A stretch of 64,000 bases of DNA from positions 1 through 64,000 of the forward strand of contig JADFAL010000041.1 of NCBI GenBank assembly GCA_015665275.1, written 5' to 3'. Source of the DNA: Flavobacteriales bacterium. Lineage in GTDB: Bacteria > Bacteroidota > Bacteroidia > Flavobacteriales_D > Crocinitomicaceae. Below the pieces are notes generated by a model. The model was not told the DNA's origin and made no database searches. It saw only the letters and a program-made list of their open reading frames with translations. Both the position numbers and the translations under genes were made by a program. The stretch's first letter is position 1, and each line of letters starts with the position of its first letter. This document shows positions 8,674-18,494 of this stretch, one piece after another.

Positions 8674-9918
8674 ATGAGACGTGTAGTCATCACTGGAATT
8701 GGCGCATTAACGCCCATTGGAAATGATTTGGATACTTTTTGGAGCAACTTGAAAGCCGGTAAAAGCGGTGCTGCTCCTATTACGTATTTCGACACTGAAA
8801 AATTCAAAGCAAAGTTTGCATGCGAGTTGAAAGATTTCAATCTGGAAGATCACTTTCACGTGAAGCAACGCAGACAATATGATAACTTCTCGTTATACGC
8901 TCTATATGCTGTTGATCAGGCCGTAACTCAAGGAAACATAGATTTTGAGTCCTTGAATCGCAATCGTATTGGAGTGATCTGGGGGTCAGGAAACGGTGGA
9001 ATTCAAACGTTTCAGGATCAAATGAAAGAATATTGTGAAGGCGATGGAACGCCTCGATTTACACCCTTCTTCATTCCTCGAATTTTGGTAGATATCGCAG
9101 CGGGGATTATTTCCATGAAATATGGATTACGTGGAGTTAATTTCTGTCCAGTTTCAGCTTGTGCAACTTCCAATACGGCAATCATTGAAGCATTCAACTA
9201 CATCCGTTGGAACAAAGCAGACATGATCATTACTGGAGGATCAGAAGCAGCAATTAACGAAGCAGCGATTGGAGGATTTGCATCTGCGCGCGCACTTTCA
9301 AAAAGAAATGACGATCCAGCTACGGCATCACGTCCGTTCGATGTGACAAGAGATGGATTCGTAATGGGTGAAGGAGCTGGAGCATTGGTTCTTGAAGATT
9401 ACGAACATGCCAAGAAACGCGGAGCGACGATCTACGGCGAGATTGTTGGTGGCGGAATGGCTGCCGATGCATATCATTTGACGGGGACACATCCAGAAGG
9501 TGAAGGCGCTGTGCTAGGAATGGAAGAAGCACTTCGTGAAGCCGAAATTACGGCCGAAGAGATTGACTACGTAAACATGCATGCTACTTCTACTCCATTG
9601 GGGGATAAATCCGAACTTATCGCAGCAGAACGTGTTTTTGGAAAGCGATCTTCTTTATCTATCTCCGCTACGAAATCGATGACGGGGCACCTATTAGGAG
9701 CCGCAGGAGCCATTGAAGGAATTGCCTGTGTAATGGCTTTACGCGAAGGAATAGTTCCGCCTACGATCAATACGACGGAGATTGAACCGGAATATGCAAA
9801 TCACTACGATTTCCCATTGGGAACTGCCAAACAGAAAGAAATGACCTACGCCATGAGTAATACCTTCGGCTTTGGAGGACATATCGCATCGGTACTTTTC
9901 AAGAAGTTCGAAGAGTAA
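8674..9918 (+). CDS. fabF: Beta-ketoacyl-ACP synthase II
   Basis: RRVVITGIGALTPIGN, VSACATSNTAI, TSTPLGDKSE, KSMTGHLLGAAGAIE. Confidence 0.95.
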   Translation: MRRVVITGIGALTPIGNDLDTFWSNLKAGKSGAAPITYFDTEKFKAKFACELKDFNLEDHFHVKQRRQYDNFSLYALYAVDQAVTQGNIDFESLNRNRIGVIWGSGNGGIQTFQDQMKEYCEGDGTPRFTPFFIPRILVDIAAGIISMKYGLRGVNFCPVSACATSNTAIIEAFNYIRWNKADMIITGGSEAAINEAAIGGFASARALSKRNDDPATASRPFDVTRDGFVMGEGAGALVLEDYEHAKKRGATIYGEIVGGGMAADAYHLTGTHPEGEGAVLGMEEALREAEITAEEIDYVNMHATSTPLGDKSELIAAERVFGKRSSLSISATKSMTGHLLGAAGAIEGIACVMALREGIVPPTINTTEIEPEYANHYDFPLGTAKQKEMTYAMSNTFGFGGHIASVLFKKFEE

Positions 9919-9960
9919 GCAGCATGTAACTTATTAGCTGCGGAATGTGTTATACTTCAC

Positions 9961-10518
9961 ATGCACGGCAAAAAGAGCATTTTCACGAATCCCTGCAGCG
10001 AATCTTGGGCAAACATGAGAGGAGACGAACGTCAACGCATGTGCTCTATATGCAAAGAGAAAGTTCAGGATATCTCTGCTTTGAGCTTAAAAGAAATCTC
10101 ACGTGAATATATTGATTCTGGGAAGTGCGTTAAAATGAACTCTGATCAAATTCAGTTCTTTCATTCGTTGCGTTCCGTATCAAAAGCAGCAGGTCTTTCA
10201 GCTGCCTTAATATTCTTTCCTTTCTCTCCTATTCAGGCGCAAGATCAAACTCCTAACGAGAGCCATTGCCTTATTTACGGTAAAATTAAAAGCAACATCG
10301 TTTCAAACCGAAACATTTATGTCATTATCGAAGGCAAGACGTATGAAACGAAAACCACGGAGCATGGAACCTTTAAGTTGAAAATTCCCAAAGGAAAGCA
10401 AATAGAAGATTCTAATATCCGACGCATTACAAATAAAAAAATTGAAGAAGATTATATTAGACTGAAGAGGGTTAGAATTCCCAAAGGGTTTAACGTCATT
10501 GGTACCCCTTCTTTTTAG
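9961..10518 (+). CDS. Hypothetical protein with CxxC motif, one TM segment and a carboxypeptidase-regulatory-like region
   Basis: PCSESWANMRGDERQRMCSICKEKVQDIS resembles a recurrent Bacteroidota N-terminal module; hydrophobic segment near residue 80. Confidence 0.6.
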   Translation: MHGKKSIFTNPCSESWANMRGDERQRMCSICKEKVQDISALSLKEISREYIDSGKCVKMNSDQIQFFHSLRSVSKAAGLSAALIFFPFSPIQAQDQTPNESHCLIYGKIKSNIVSNRNIYVIIEGKTYETKTTEHGTFKLKIPKGKQIEDSNIRRITNKKIEEDYIRLKRVRIPKGFNVIGTPSF

Positions 10519-10603
10519 GCAAATCGAAGGCCGAAACACAATTCTTTTCAAGAAATTGGGTTACCTTCTTAGACCAACTAACATTAATGGGTAAAAGTCA
10601 ATC

Positions 10604-11167
10604 ATGACCGATCAGGAAATTATCCAAAGTATCCGGAACAAAAAGTTCGATCGAGCCGTGCGGGAATTGTATAAACATGAACCCATGATTCGTCGTACAC
10701 TGTTCAAATACGGTACTCCTGAGACGCTTGTACCCGAGATAATTAATGATGGGCTGGTGCTATTACTGGAGAAAACACAGCAACCGGATTTTCAACTAAC
10801 AAGCAAACTTTCAACCTACCTTACTGGAATATGTCTCAACCACTGGAGAAATCAAAGTCGTAAACTTTCTAACAAAGAAAAAGTAGTGCTCGATATAGAA
10901 ATAGCGCAGACCTACGCTTTTGTTGACTACGACGAAGAAAAAGAAGAAAAGCTCCAACTACTGGATACGATTTTGGAGAAAATTCAAGATCGATGCAAAC
11001 AGCTGCTTCGCTTGTTCTATTTCGAGAATGAACGAATGGCAGAAATCGCCAAAAAAATGGGATTTAGTTCCGAGAAATCGGCTAAAACTCAGAAGTACAA
11101 GTGCATGGAAAAAGCACATCAATTGGCGAAAAAAGAATTAAAAAACCTTGAAAATCCAGTAGCATGA
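10604..11167 (+). CDS. ECF-type RNA polymerase sigma factor
   Basis: 187 aa, sigma70 r2/r4-like (LSTYLTGICLNHWRNQSRK; LLRLFYFENERMAEIAKKMGFSSEKSAKTQKYKCMEK); 4-nt overlap with the anti-sigma-like gene. Confidence 0.85.
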   Translation: MTDQEIIQSIRNKKFDRAVRELYKHEPMIRRTLFKYGTPETLVPEIINDGLVLLLEKTQQPDFQLTSKLSTYLTGICLNHWRNQSRKLSNKEKVVLDIEIAQTYAFVDYDEEKEEKLQLLDTILEKIQDRCKQLLRLFYFENERMAEIAKKMGFSSEKSAKTQKYKCMEKAHQLAKKELKNLENPVA

Positions 11168-14100
11168 GACCAGAACTAGAACAACTTGCTCAAATAGATT
11201 CGTACGTAAACAATACGTTGAGTGCTGCTGAATCTGCGGCGTTTGAAGCCGAAATGGCTATAAATCCGGCAATGAAAGAAGCCGTAGAAACACAAAATTT
11301 ATTAATTACGGCGGTGAACCGAAAAGCGCTTCTGGCGCAGGTAGTCGCCGCGGCTCCAGCAACGGTTATGCCACCAAGAGATGGATCGATTTTATCCAAA
11401 TTCAAATGGCCCATCATTCTTTCATCCGTGATTGTAGGAGCCGTGATTTCATTCTTTGCCCTGAGAGGAGATAATGAAGAATTACAGAAATCGCATGACA
11501 ACATTCACGCAAATGCTTCCAATGAACCATCTGAAAGTGAAGGTCTTCGAGCCAGTCGAGAAGTCGATTTTACGTACATCCCTGCCAATCCAGATATCGT
11601 TAAGACTTCACGTCGTCAATTTGGTGGATTAGAAACATGGGGTGCTCCAGAATTACAGCAAATCACCATCGATCCTACCCAAGACGAATTGATCGAATGC
11701 AAGGATGGAACCGTGATTTTCGTACCGGAAGATGCCTTTGTAGATGCTAATGGAAATGTTATTGCAGAGCCGGTAACTTTAGAAATCATCGAGGCGCTTA
11801 CCATGGATAAAATTGTAGCGTACAATCTCGCAACAATGAACGGTGACAACGCACTGAAATCTGGCGGAATGGTATATGTGCAACCGAAATTGAATGGTGT
11901 CAACCTCGAATTGGCCGAAGGCAAATCATTGCACATTGAAGTACCTACAGATGAGTACGACAGCGATATGCAAGCCTGGCGAGGGGTTCCCGATGGAAAT
12001 GGGAATTTGAATTGGGAAAACCCTCAGGCTATAGAAAATTACCTGATCCCAGTGGCTATGAGTTCGCTCGACTTCCTTCCAAATGGATTCCGGGAGGAGG
12101 TTGCAGCGACGCTTCCATTTAAGAGTTATAAAACAAGTTCTCGTGAATTGGAAGACAGCTTGTATTTTTCATTGAGCATTCCATCTGATTACGCCGGAGA
12201 TGATCGTAAGGTTGAAGTTACTGCACCAACGAACCGAGGAAAAACTGTAATTACTGACAAGACGGGTAAAGTTCTAGAGAGCAATACGAATACGACGGAA
12301 GCTCCACGCCAATCCAATAGAAAGGGCCTTTACCGCATTGATAAAAGAGGAAAGGTGCAAAAAGGAATCGGTGGAGTTCAATTCCAAAATCTTCCTGATA
12401 GAGACGATATCACGGCAACGTTCAACTTGAAGGACAAACTGTACAATACGCGAATAGATTCATCAGTATTAAAAACAGACCTTTTGGGATTTGTAAGCAT
12501 AACGTTGAAGAGTAAAGACTGCGCCCCTTACACAATCAATAATGTCTTGGTTGAAGAGGAAAAGATAGTTTTTGTCGATTGTTATGATTGGGGTTGCGGC
12601 GTTCAAAAGAACGAAGAACCGTGTGAGAAATGCTACATCAATCCTTCGGATATTTTCGCAATTCATCAGCCAGAATTTGAAGAAACATTCCTTGCTACTC
12701 GAGAATTTCAAGAGCGTTTGCAAGCACTTCATAAAATTGAAAACGCACAGCCATTATTCGGACTTTACATTAATAATCTGGATAAGAACCTACACGAAAT
12801 TGATCGTCAAGTAGCCGATCGTTTGACCGGCAACGACAAAAGAACGTTCGAAGAGTTCGCCGCAGAAATACTGACGACGGTAAAACCAAATGGACAGGAA
12901 TACGCAGAATTGAAAAAGTTCTACTCGGCGAAATTGAACGAGCAGCGGCAAAAGACACGAAAAGCGCAGGAAGCGCACGCTCAGAAATCAGCAGCTGAAC
13001 TTCAAGCCGTACAAGACGAAATGGCGCAATTACGATTTGATTTCAATCAGAGTCAACGGTTAATCCAGTCGAAGTATGCGCCGAAAAGATCAAAAGGTGT
13101 AAGTCCACCACGCGGTGATTTCATGAGTTCCCCAAGTTCATTTCAAGCACCACAGCAGTTTCAGAATACCAACCCACAAGTGGGACAACAAGCAGCCTAC
13201 AAAGTGAATTGGTATGGTACCGGATGGATGAACATCGATGGGTTTCTTCATGAACTCTCGAAAGGGAAAAAACAAATTCCGATCCATGTGGCCGATTCTA
13301 AAGGAATGAAGGTATACCAATCGGTAAATTCAATGAATACGCTTCTGACATTGAACAAAACAGACGAAGGGTATAATGCCTATTTCCCCACTGCAAATAG
13401 TGCAACTTTCGTTAAGAGTTTAGCACTTGGAGTGAGTCGCTCCGCAGATGGACAATTGAAAGTTGCTGCTCAATTTTTCAATCCTTACGCTTCAAGCGCT
13501 ATCACCTTGAATGACTGGGAATCAGTATCCGAAGATGAGTTCAAGCAAAGATTGAAAAACTTGTACCCAGGAGGGAGGAGATTACTTAAGGCAATAAAGA
13601 CAGAAGAAAGACTAAATCAAGAAGCAGAAGAAAGAAAACGCCGTGCAGAGGAGCAACGAAAGAAGCAAGAAAAAGAGTTGAAGGCGTTAGAAGATGAATT
13701 CCAGAAAAGTAATGCACAGCTAGAGGCGAAAACGGAAAAAATCCGAATGCGTCAGGCGGCCGAGCGTTCTTATATGCAACATTTGGAAGACTTCATTAAT
13801 CCATGTCATGCGAATTATGGCAAATCCTCAGTAGTGAGTCGATCGACGGGCGGAATTGTAGAATTCCCTGACGAAGAAGCTCAATTCCCGGGCGGAACGG
13901 TAGAGTTTATGCGTTGGATTTCCCACAACGTCCAATACCCTCAAGGAGCTATGGATGCTGGAGTTCAAGGAAAGATATTTGTAGAGTTTGTCGTTGAACC
14001 GGACGGAAGTGCATCTAATGTTAAAATAAGCAACAGCGACCCAAGAACGAAATTGTTAGAGGCCGAAGCGGTTCGATTGGTTCAAGGAATGCCTCCCTGG

Positions 14101-14172
14101 AAGAGCGGACAAATGAGTGGAGAAAACGTCAGAACAAGATGTCGCATTCCAATAATCTTTACGCTTGACTAG
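11164..14172 (+). CDS. Anti-sigma-factor-like transmembrane protein with ZU5-like region, coiled coil and C-terminal TonB domain
   Basis: N-terminal anti-sigma-like helices, TM at FKWPIILSSVIVGAVISFFAL, GTVIFVPEDAFVDANGN ZU5-like segment, E/K/Q coiled coil, C-terminal VQYPQGAMDAGVQGKIFVEFVVEPDGSASNVKI TonB_C signature. Confidence 0.75.
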   Translation: MRPELEQLAQIDSYVNNTLSAAESAAFEAEMAINPAMKEAVETQNLLITAVNRKALLAQVVAAAPATVMPPRDGSILSKFKWPIILSSVIVGAVISFFALRGDNEELQKSHDNIHANASNEPSESEGLRASREVDFTYIPANPDIVKTSRRQFGGLETWGAPELQQITIDPTQDELIECKDGTVIFVPEDAFVDANGNVIAEPVTLEIIEALTMDKIVAYNLATMNGDNALKSGGMVYVQPKLNGVNLELAEGKSLHIEVPTDEYDSDMQAWRGVPDGNGNLNWENPQAIENYLIPVAMSSLDFLPNGFREEVAATLPFKSYKTSSRELEDSLYFSLSIPSDYAGDDRKVEVTAPTNRGKTVITDKTGKVLESNTNTTEAPRQSNRKGLYRIDKRGKVQKGIGGVQFQNLPDRDDITATFNLKDKLYNTRIDSSVLKTDLLGFVSITLKSKDCAPYTINNVLVEEEKIVFVDCYDWGCGVQKNEEPCEKCYINPSDIFAIHQPEFEETFLATREFQERLQALHKIENAQPLFGLYINNLDKNLHEIDRQVADRLTGNDKRTFEEFAAEILTTVKPNGQEYAELKKFYSAKLNEQRQKTRKAQEAHAQKSAAELQAVQDEMAQLRFDFNQSQRLIQSKYAPKRSKGVSPPRGDFMSSPSSFQAPQQFQNTNPQVGQQAAYKVNWYGTGWMNIDGFLHELSKGKKQIPIHVADSKGMKVYQSVNSMNTLLTLNKTDEGYNAYFPTANSATFVKSLALGVSRSADGQLKVAAQFFNPYASSAITLNDWESVSEDEFKQRLKNLYPGGRRLLKAIKTEERLNQEAEERKRRAEEQRKKQEKELKALEDEFQKSNAQLEAKTEKIRMRQAAERSYMQHLEDFINPCHANYGKSSVVSRSTGGIVEFPDEEAQFPGGTVEFMRWISHNVQYPQGAMDAGVQGKIFVEFVVEPDGSASNVKISNSDPRTKLLEAEAVRLVQGMPPWKSGQMSGENVRTRCRIPIIFTLD

Positions 14173-14770
14173 CCGCTTTCTTTTTTTCATACCAGCGTAC
14201 GAAGTGTAAGGCCGATCGGTAATCCTTTGAATGGATACGAAAGACGTGTTGCTTGTTGAATACTGTGATGTGAATTCTTCCTTCTTCAGCGCGTACTTCA
14301 GAAACGTGTCGCCATGGAATAAGTAGGCTCCGCTCGCCCGGCAGCTTTATTCCACTAATGTACCATCGAATGCCCGTTGTGAAGTTTTGCAAATGCCCAG
14401 AGAACAAATTATAGATTAAGCCTGTGAATATCAAATAGCCACAACTTAAAATATTCTGTCCAGGAAGATAAACTTCTATATAGTCGTAAGCCCAGTAAGC
14501 AATCACAACGAATACGATTCCAGCTAGCCCCCTTAGGATCATTTCTCGAGTTGATTGTTTAACGCGACAATAATCAACAGCGTTTTTTAAGTCTGTATTA
14601 ATGGCTTTTCGTCTTCCCATTCCTCTCAATACTAAGTAAAGAGACGGAATGATTAAGTGATACTGGAACTCCGTAAAATATGCTGATGCGAACAAAACAA
14701 TCCAGCTAAGGATGTCTATTCCATCCCAAAGCGCGTATTTTCTTTTGAATTGATTCAAGGAATATTGCAA
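14159..14770 (-). CDS. Hypothetical multi-TM membrane protein with PH-like C-terminus
   Basis: 203 aa, several hydrophobic helices, then beta-rich GERSLLIPWRHVSEVRAEEGRIHITVFNKQHVFRI. Confidence 0.55.
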   Translation of the reverse strand: MQYSLNQFKRKYALWDGIDILSWIVLFASAYFTEFQYHLIIPSLYLVLRGMGRRKAINTDLKNAVDYCRVKQSTREMILRGLAGIVFVVIAYWAYDYIEVYLPGQNILSCGYLIFTGLIYNLFSGHLQNFTTGIRWYISGIKLPGERSLLIPWRHVSEVRAEEGRIHITVFNKQHVFRIHSKDYRSALHFVRWYEKKKAASQA

Positions 14771-17575
14771 TTATTTCAATTCCATTTCCAAATACCTTGC
14801 AGTATGTGAAGTGTGCTTAGCTTTCTTCACAATTTGCTCTGGCGTTCCGGAACAAACGATCTTTCCTCCGCCTTTTCCTCCTTCCGGGCCGATATCAACA
14901 AGGTGATCCGCAACTTTTACGATGTCAAGATTGTGTTCGATGACCAAGACCGTATTACCTTCGCCTACCAATCTTTGCAACACTTCTAACAACATATTGA
15001 TGTCTTCGAAATGCAACCCTGTAGACGGTTCATCGAGAATATACATGGTGTTTCCTGTACTCTTCTTCGAAAGTTCAGATGACAGTTTGATGCGTTGCGC
15101 CTCTCCACCTGACAAGGTCGTAGAAGGCTGGCCGAGTTTCACATATCCCAAACCAACCGATTTCAGCGTTGATAAGATCCTATGAATTTTAGGAATGTTC
15201 TCGAAGAAGCCAGTAGCATCAGCAATGGTCATTTCTAAGACATCGCTGATCGATTTCCCACGGAAACGCACCTCCAATGTTTCTCGATTGTATCGTTTTC
15301 CATTACACGTTTCGCACTCCACGTATACGTCTGGCAAGAAGTTCATTTCAATCAACTTCATTCCGCCACCGCGACACGTCTCGCAACGTCCACCTTTCAC
15401 ATTGAAGGAGAACCTTCCGGGCTTGTATCCGCGAATTTGCGCTTCAGGAAGCCCCGCGTACAACGATCGAATTTCATCAAACAGTTTCGTATACGTCGCT
15501 GGATTTGATCGTGGCGTTCTTCCAATCGGACTTTGATCAATTTCAATCACCTTGTCCAAGTGTTCGATTCCAGAAATGGATTTATAAGGCAACGGTTTCT
15601 TTACTCCATTATAGATCTCAGCCAACAAAATTGGGTACAAGGTCTGATTAATCAAGGAAGATTTTCCACTTCCTGAAACTCCAGTAACGCAGGTAAAGGT
15701 TCCCAGCGGAATAGTGAGATTGACTGAATCCAGATTCCTTCCAGAGGCCCCTTTCAAAACCAATTTTTTACCATTTCCTTTACGACGCTTCGTTGGAACC
15801 TCTATTTTCTTTTGTCCCGTTAAGTATTGATTGGTTAAGGAATCGACATTTGTTAATTCGGCAATAGGAGCTGCATTTACAATTTGGCCGCCATGAACGC
15901 CAGCACCTGGGCCAATGTCTACCACAAAGTCTGCGGCCTCAATCATTTCCTTATCGTGTTCTACCACAATTACGGAGTTTCCGGTGTCTCGCAAGCGTTT
16001 TAGTGATGTAATCAATCGTGAGTTATCGCGTTGATGCAATCCAATGGAAGGTTCGTCCAAAACATAGAGAACATTCATCAATTCACTTCCAATTTGCGTT
16101 GCCAAGCGAATACGCTGTGCCTCGCCGCCGGATAACGTTTTCGCCGATCGATGCAGTGACAAGTAGGTCAGTCCAACTTCAACAATGAAGCCCAAGCGCG
16201 CGTTGATTTCTTTGAGGATTTCAACGGCAATGTGTCGTTTTTTATCATCGAGATGGGATTCCACCTCTTTGAACCAATTGGCTACCTCTTCGATATCCAT
16301 TTGGGCCAAATCTCCTATATTCTTACCTCCAATTCGGAAATAATGTGCTTCCTTTTTGATCCGTGTTCCATTACACACAGAACATATTTTCTTGTTCATG
16401 AAGCTTTGTGCCCAGCGTTGAATTGCCGCCGAACTTTCTTCTGAGTGACGCGTAATGAAGCTAATAACCCCTTCAAAAACTACGGATTTGTTCTTATTCG
16501 AACGTACGATACCTTCATTTCCATAAAGGATCACCTGCAGCACTTCTTCATCGATATCCTCAATTTTTGTAGTCAATTTGTAGTTTTCCTGTTCAAGGTA
16601 ACGCTCCAACCTTTCGAAAATCCACGTGCGTTTTGAGGGACCAATGGGAACAATTCCTCCGGCCTTTATGCTTTTGCTTTTATCCGGGATAATTTTGGCA
16701 ATGTCTACTTCAGAAACCTCTCCCAAACCACTACATTTCTTACAGGCTCCGTAGGGAGAGTTGAACGAAAATAAATTGGGTTCTGGATCAGGATAACTAA
16801 TGCCGCTGGTAGGACACATCAACGTTCTGGAAAAATGACGCACCTCATCCGATTCGAATTCCATGAGCATCATTGATTTCCCTCCATGCTTCATCGCCAT
16901 AACCACAGCATCGTAAATGCGCTGTCGGTACTTTTTATCTACCTGCAGACGATCAATTACGATATCAATATCGTGGATCTTATAGCGATCCAGTTTCATT
17001 CCTTTTTGAATATCCTGTAATTCACCATCGACGCGAACTTTGGTAAATCCTAGTTTGGTAATTTGTTCGAACAATTCTCGGTAATGTCCTTTTCGCCCTT
17101 TGATTTTAGGCGCTAACACAATCACTTTCTTGCCGGCATATTTCTCAATAATCAGATCTACTATTTGATCATCGGAGTACTTTACCATTTCTTCATCCGT
17201 CACGTATGAATACGCCGTGCTGACGCGGGCGAAAAGCAATCGCATGAAGTCATAAATTTCGGTAATGGTTCCTACCGTTGAGCGAGGCGATCTGGATACT
17301 GTTTTCTGCTCGATGGAAATGACAGGGCTCAACCCGTCGATTTTATCTACATCTGGACGTTCCAATCCACCTAAAAATTGACGCGCGTATGCCGAGAATG
17401 TTTCAATATAACGTCGTTGTCCTTCGGCAAAAATTGTGTCAAATGCCAAAGAAGATTTTCCACTTCCACTCAAACCCGTAAACACAACCAATTCATTCCT
17501 TGGAATTTTTAGGTCTACGTTTTTCAGGTTATGCTCCCTTGCACCGTACACTTCTATGTACTCTTTCTTACTCAC
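14771..17575 (-). CDS. uvrA: Excinuclease ABC subunit A
   Basis: Two ABC ATPase modules (GLSGSGKSSLAFDTIFAEGQRRY; LSGGEAQRIRLATQIG; LSGGEAQRIKLSSEL). Confidence 0.97.
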   Translation of the reverse strand: MSKKEYIEVYGAREHNLKNVDLKIPRNELVVFTGLSGSGKSSLAFDTIFAEGQRRYIETFSAYARQFLGGLERPDVDKIDGLSPVISIEQKTVSRSPRSTVGTITEIYDFMRLLFARVSTAYSYVTDEEMVKYSDDQIVDLIIEKYAGKKVIVLAPKIKGRKGHYRELFEQITKLGFTKVRVDGELQDIQKGMKLDRYKIHDIDIVIDRLQVDKKYRQRIYDAVVMAMKHGGKSMMLMEFESDEVRHFSRTLMCPTSGISYPDPEPNLFSFNSPYGACKKCSGLGEVSEVDIAKIIPDKSKSIKAGGIVPIGPSKRTWIFERLERYLEQENYKLTTKIEDIDEEVLQVILYGNEGIVRSNKNKSVVFEGVISFITRHSEESSAAIQRWAQSFMNKKICSVCNGTRIKKEAHYFRIGGKNIGDLAQMDIEEVANWFKEVESHLDDKKRHIAVEILKEINARLGFIVEVGLTYLSLHRSAKTLSGGEAQRIRLATQIGSELMNVLYVLDEPSIGLHQRDNSRLITSLKRLRDTGNSVIVVEHDKEMIEAADFVVDIGPGAGVHGGQIVNAAPIAELTNVDSLTNQYLTGQKKIEVPTKRRKGNGKKLVLKGASGRNLDSVNLTIPLGTFTCVTGVSGSGKSSLINQTLYPILLAEIYNGVKKPLPYKSISGIEHLDKVIEIDQSPIGRTPRSNPATYTKLFDEIRSLYAGLPEAQIRGYKPGRFSFNVKGGRCETCRGGGMKLIEMNFLPDVYVECETCNGKRYNRETLEVRFRGKSISDVLEMTIADATGFFENIPKIHRILSTLKSVGLGYVKLGQPSTTLSGGEAQRIKLSSELSKKSTGNTMYILDEPSTGLHFEDINMLLEVLQRLVGEGNTVLVIEHNLDIVKVADHLVDIGPEGGKGGGKIVCSGTPEQIVKKAKHTSHTARYLEMELK

Positions 17576-18474
17576 TTGGCTGGTAATTCTATTACGTATG
17601 TTTTAGTATTTGAAACGGTCAATGTTTTGCCCAAAATCCATGGGTTCAATAGTTTCAATTCTCTATAGTTCGAACCATTGTCAATAGACCATTGCACCAA
17701 ATCTGAAATCGATTTGTTTACGTTAACCTTACGCGTTTCCCTTGGTTCATAGAGATACATCTCGTCTGGATGGAACCCATAATTTTCTGGTGACTCAAAA
17801 ATAAGCTTGAGTGCCAACATTCGGAAAAAGTAGCGCCCTGTTTCACGGTTCAGGTATAAATCCATGTATTCATCCACTTGCTGGCTTTCCAAATCGGATT
17901 GAATTCCACCAACACCGCGATTGTATGATGCAGCAGTTAATGGCCAATCTTCGAACTTCGCGTAGACGTTTTTTAAGTATGCACAAGCAGCTCTCGTGCT
18001 TTTCTCAATATGATATCGTTCGTCGATTTCACGATTTACAGTCAATCCATATTCCTTAGATGCTGCTGGCATGAATTGCCAAAATCCTTTTGCTCCCGAG
18101 GGTGATACGGCCTGAGTTAATCCGCTTTCAATCAAACTGAGATATTTCAAATCGTCAGGCATGTTTTCTTCCTGCAAAATGCGTTCTAACTCGCCGAAAT
18201 AACGGTTGGCACGCTTGAAGTATTGAAATGTACTGCTATGATAAAAAGTATTGGTCAAAAGCTCTTTATCGAGACGTTCTTTCGCGTCTAACTTCGTAAG
18301 ATCAATTTTCTGATCACAAAAAGTCATGGAACTCGGGATTTCTGGCATTGAAAAATGCACTTCTTTCTCCACTTTCACTTCCTCGACAACCTCTTTCTTT
18401 TCTTCTTGATTACATCCTGCTGCAATAAGGGTAATTACACCTGCCAACAGAACGACTGGTTTGAATTTTGGCAT
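17572..18474 (-). CDS. Lytic transglycosylase lipoprotein (MltD-like)
   Basis: Lipobox AAGC; LSLIESGLTQAVSPSGAKGFWQFMPAASKEYGL SLT motif. Confidence 0.88.
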   Translation of the reverse strand: MPKFKPVVLLAGVITLIAAGCNQEEKKEVVEEVKVEKEVHFSMPEIPSSMTFCDQKIDLTKLDAKERLDKELLTNTFYHSSTFQYFKRANRYFGELERILQEENMPDDLKYLSLIESGLTQAVSPSGAKGFWQFMPAASKEYGLTVNREIDERYHIEKSTRAACAYLKNVYAKFEDWPLTAASYNRGVGGIQSDLESQQVDEYMDLYLNRETGRYFFRMLALKLIFESPENYGFHPDEMYLYEPRETRKVNVNKSISDLVQWSIDNGSNYRELKLLNPWILGKTLTVSNTKTYVIELPAK

Positions 18475-18494
18475 AACCTAAAAGTACTGATTTT

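Noticed and set aside
15195-15536. 113-aa plus-strand ORF antisense to uvrA
   Set aside because: Mirror of conserved UvrA coding sequence.
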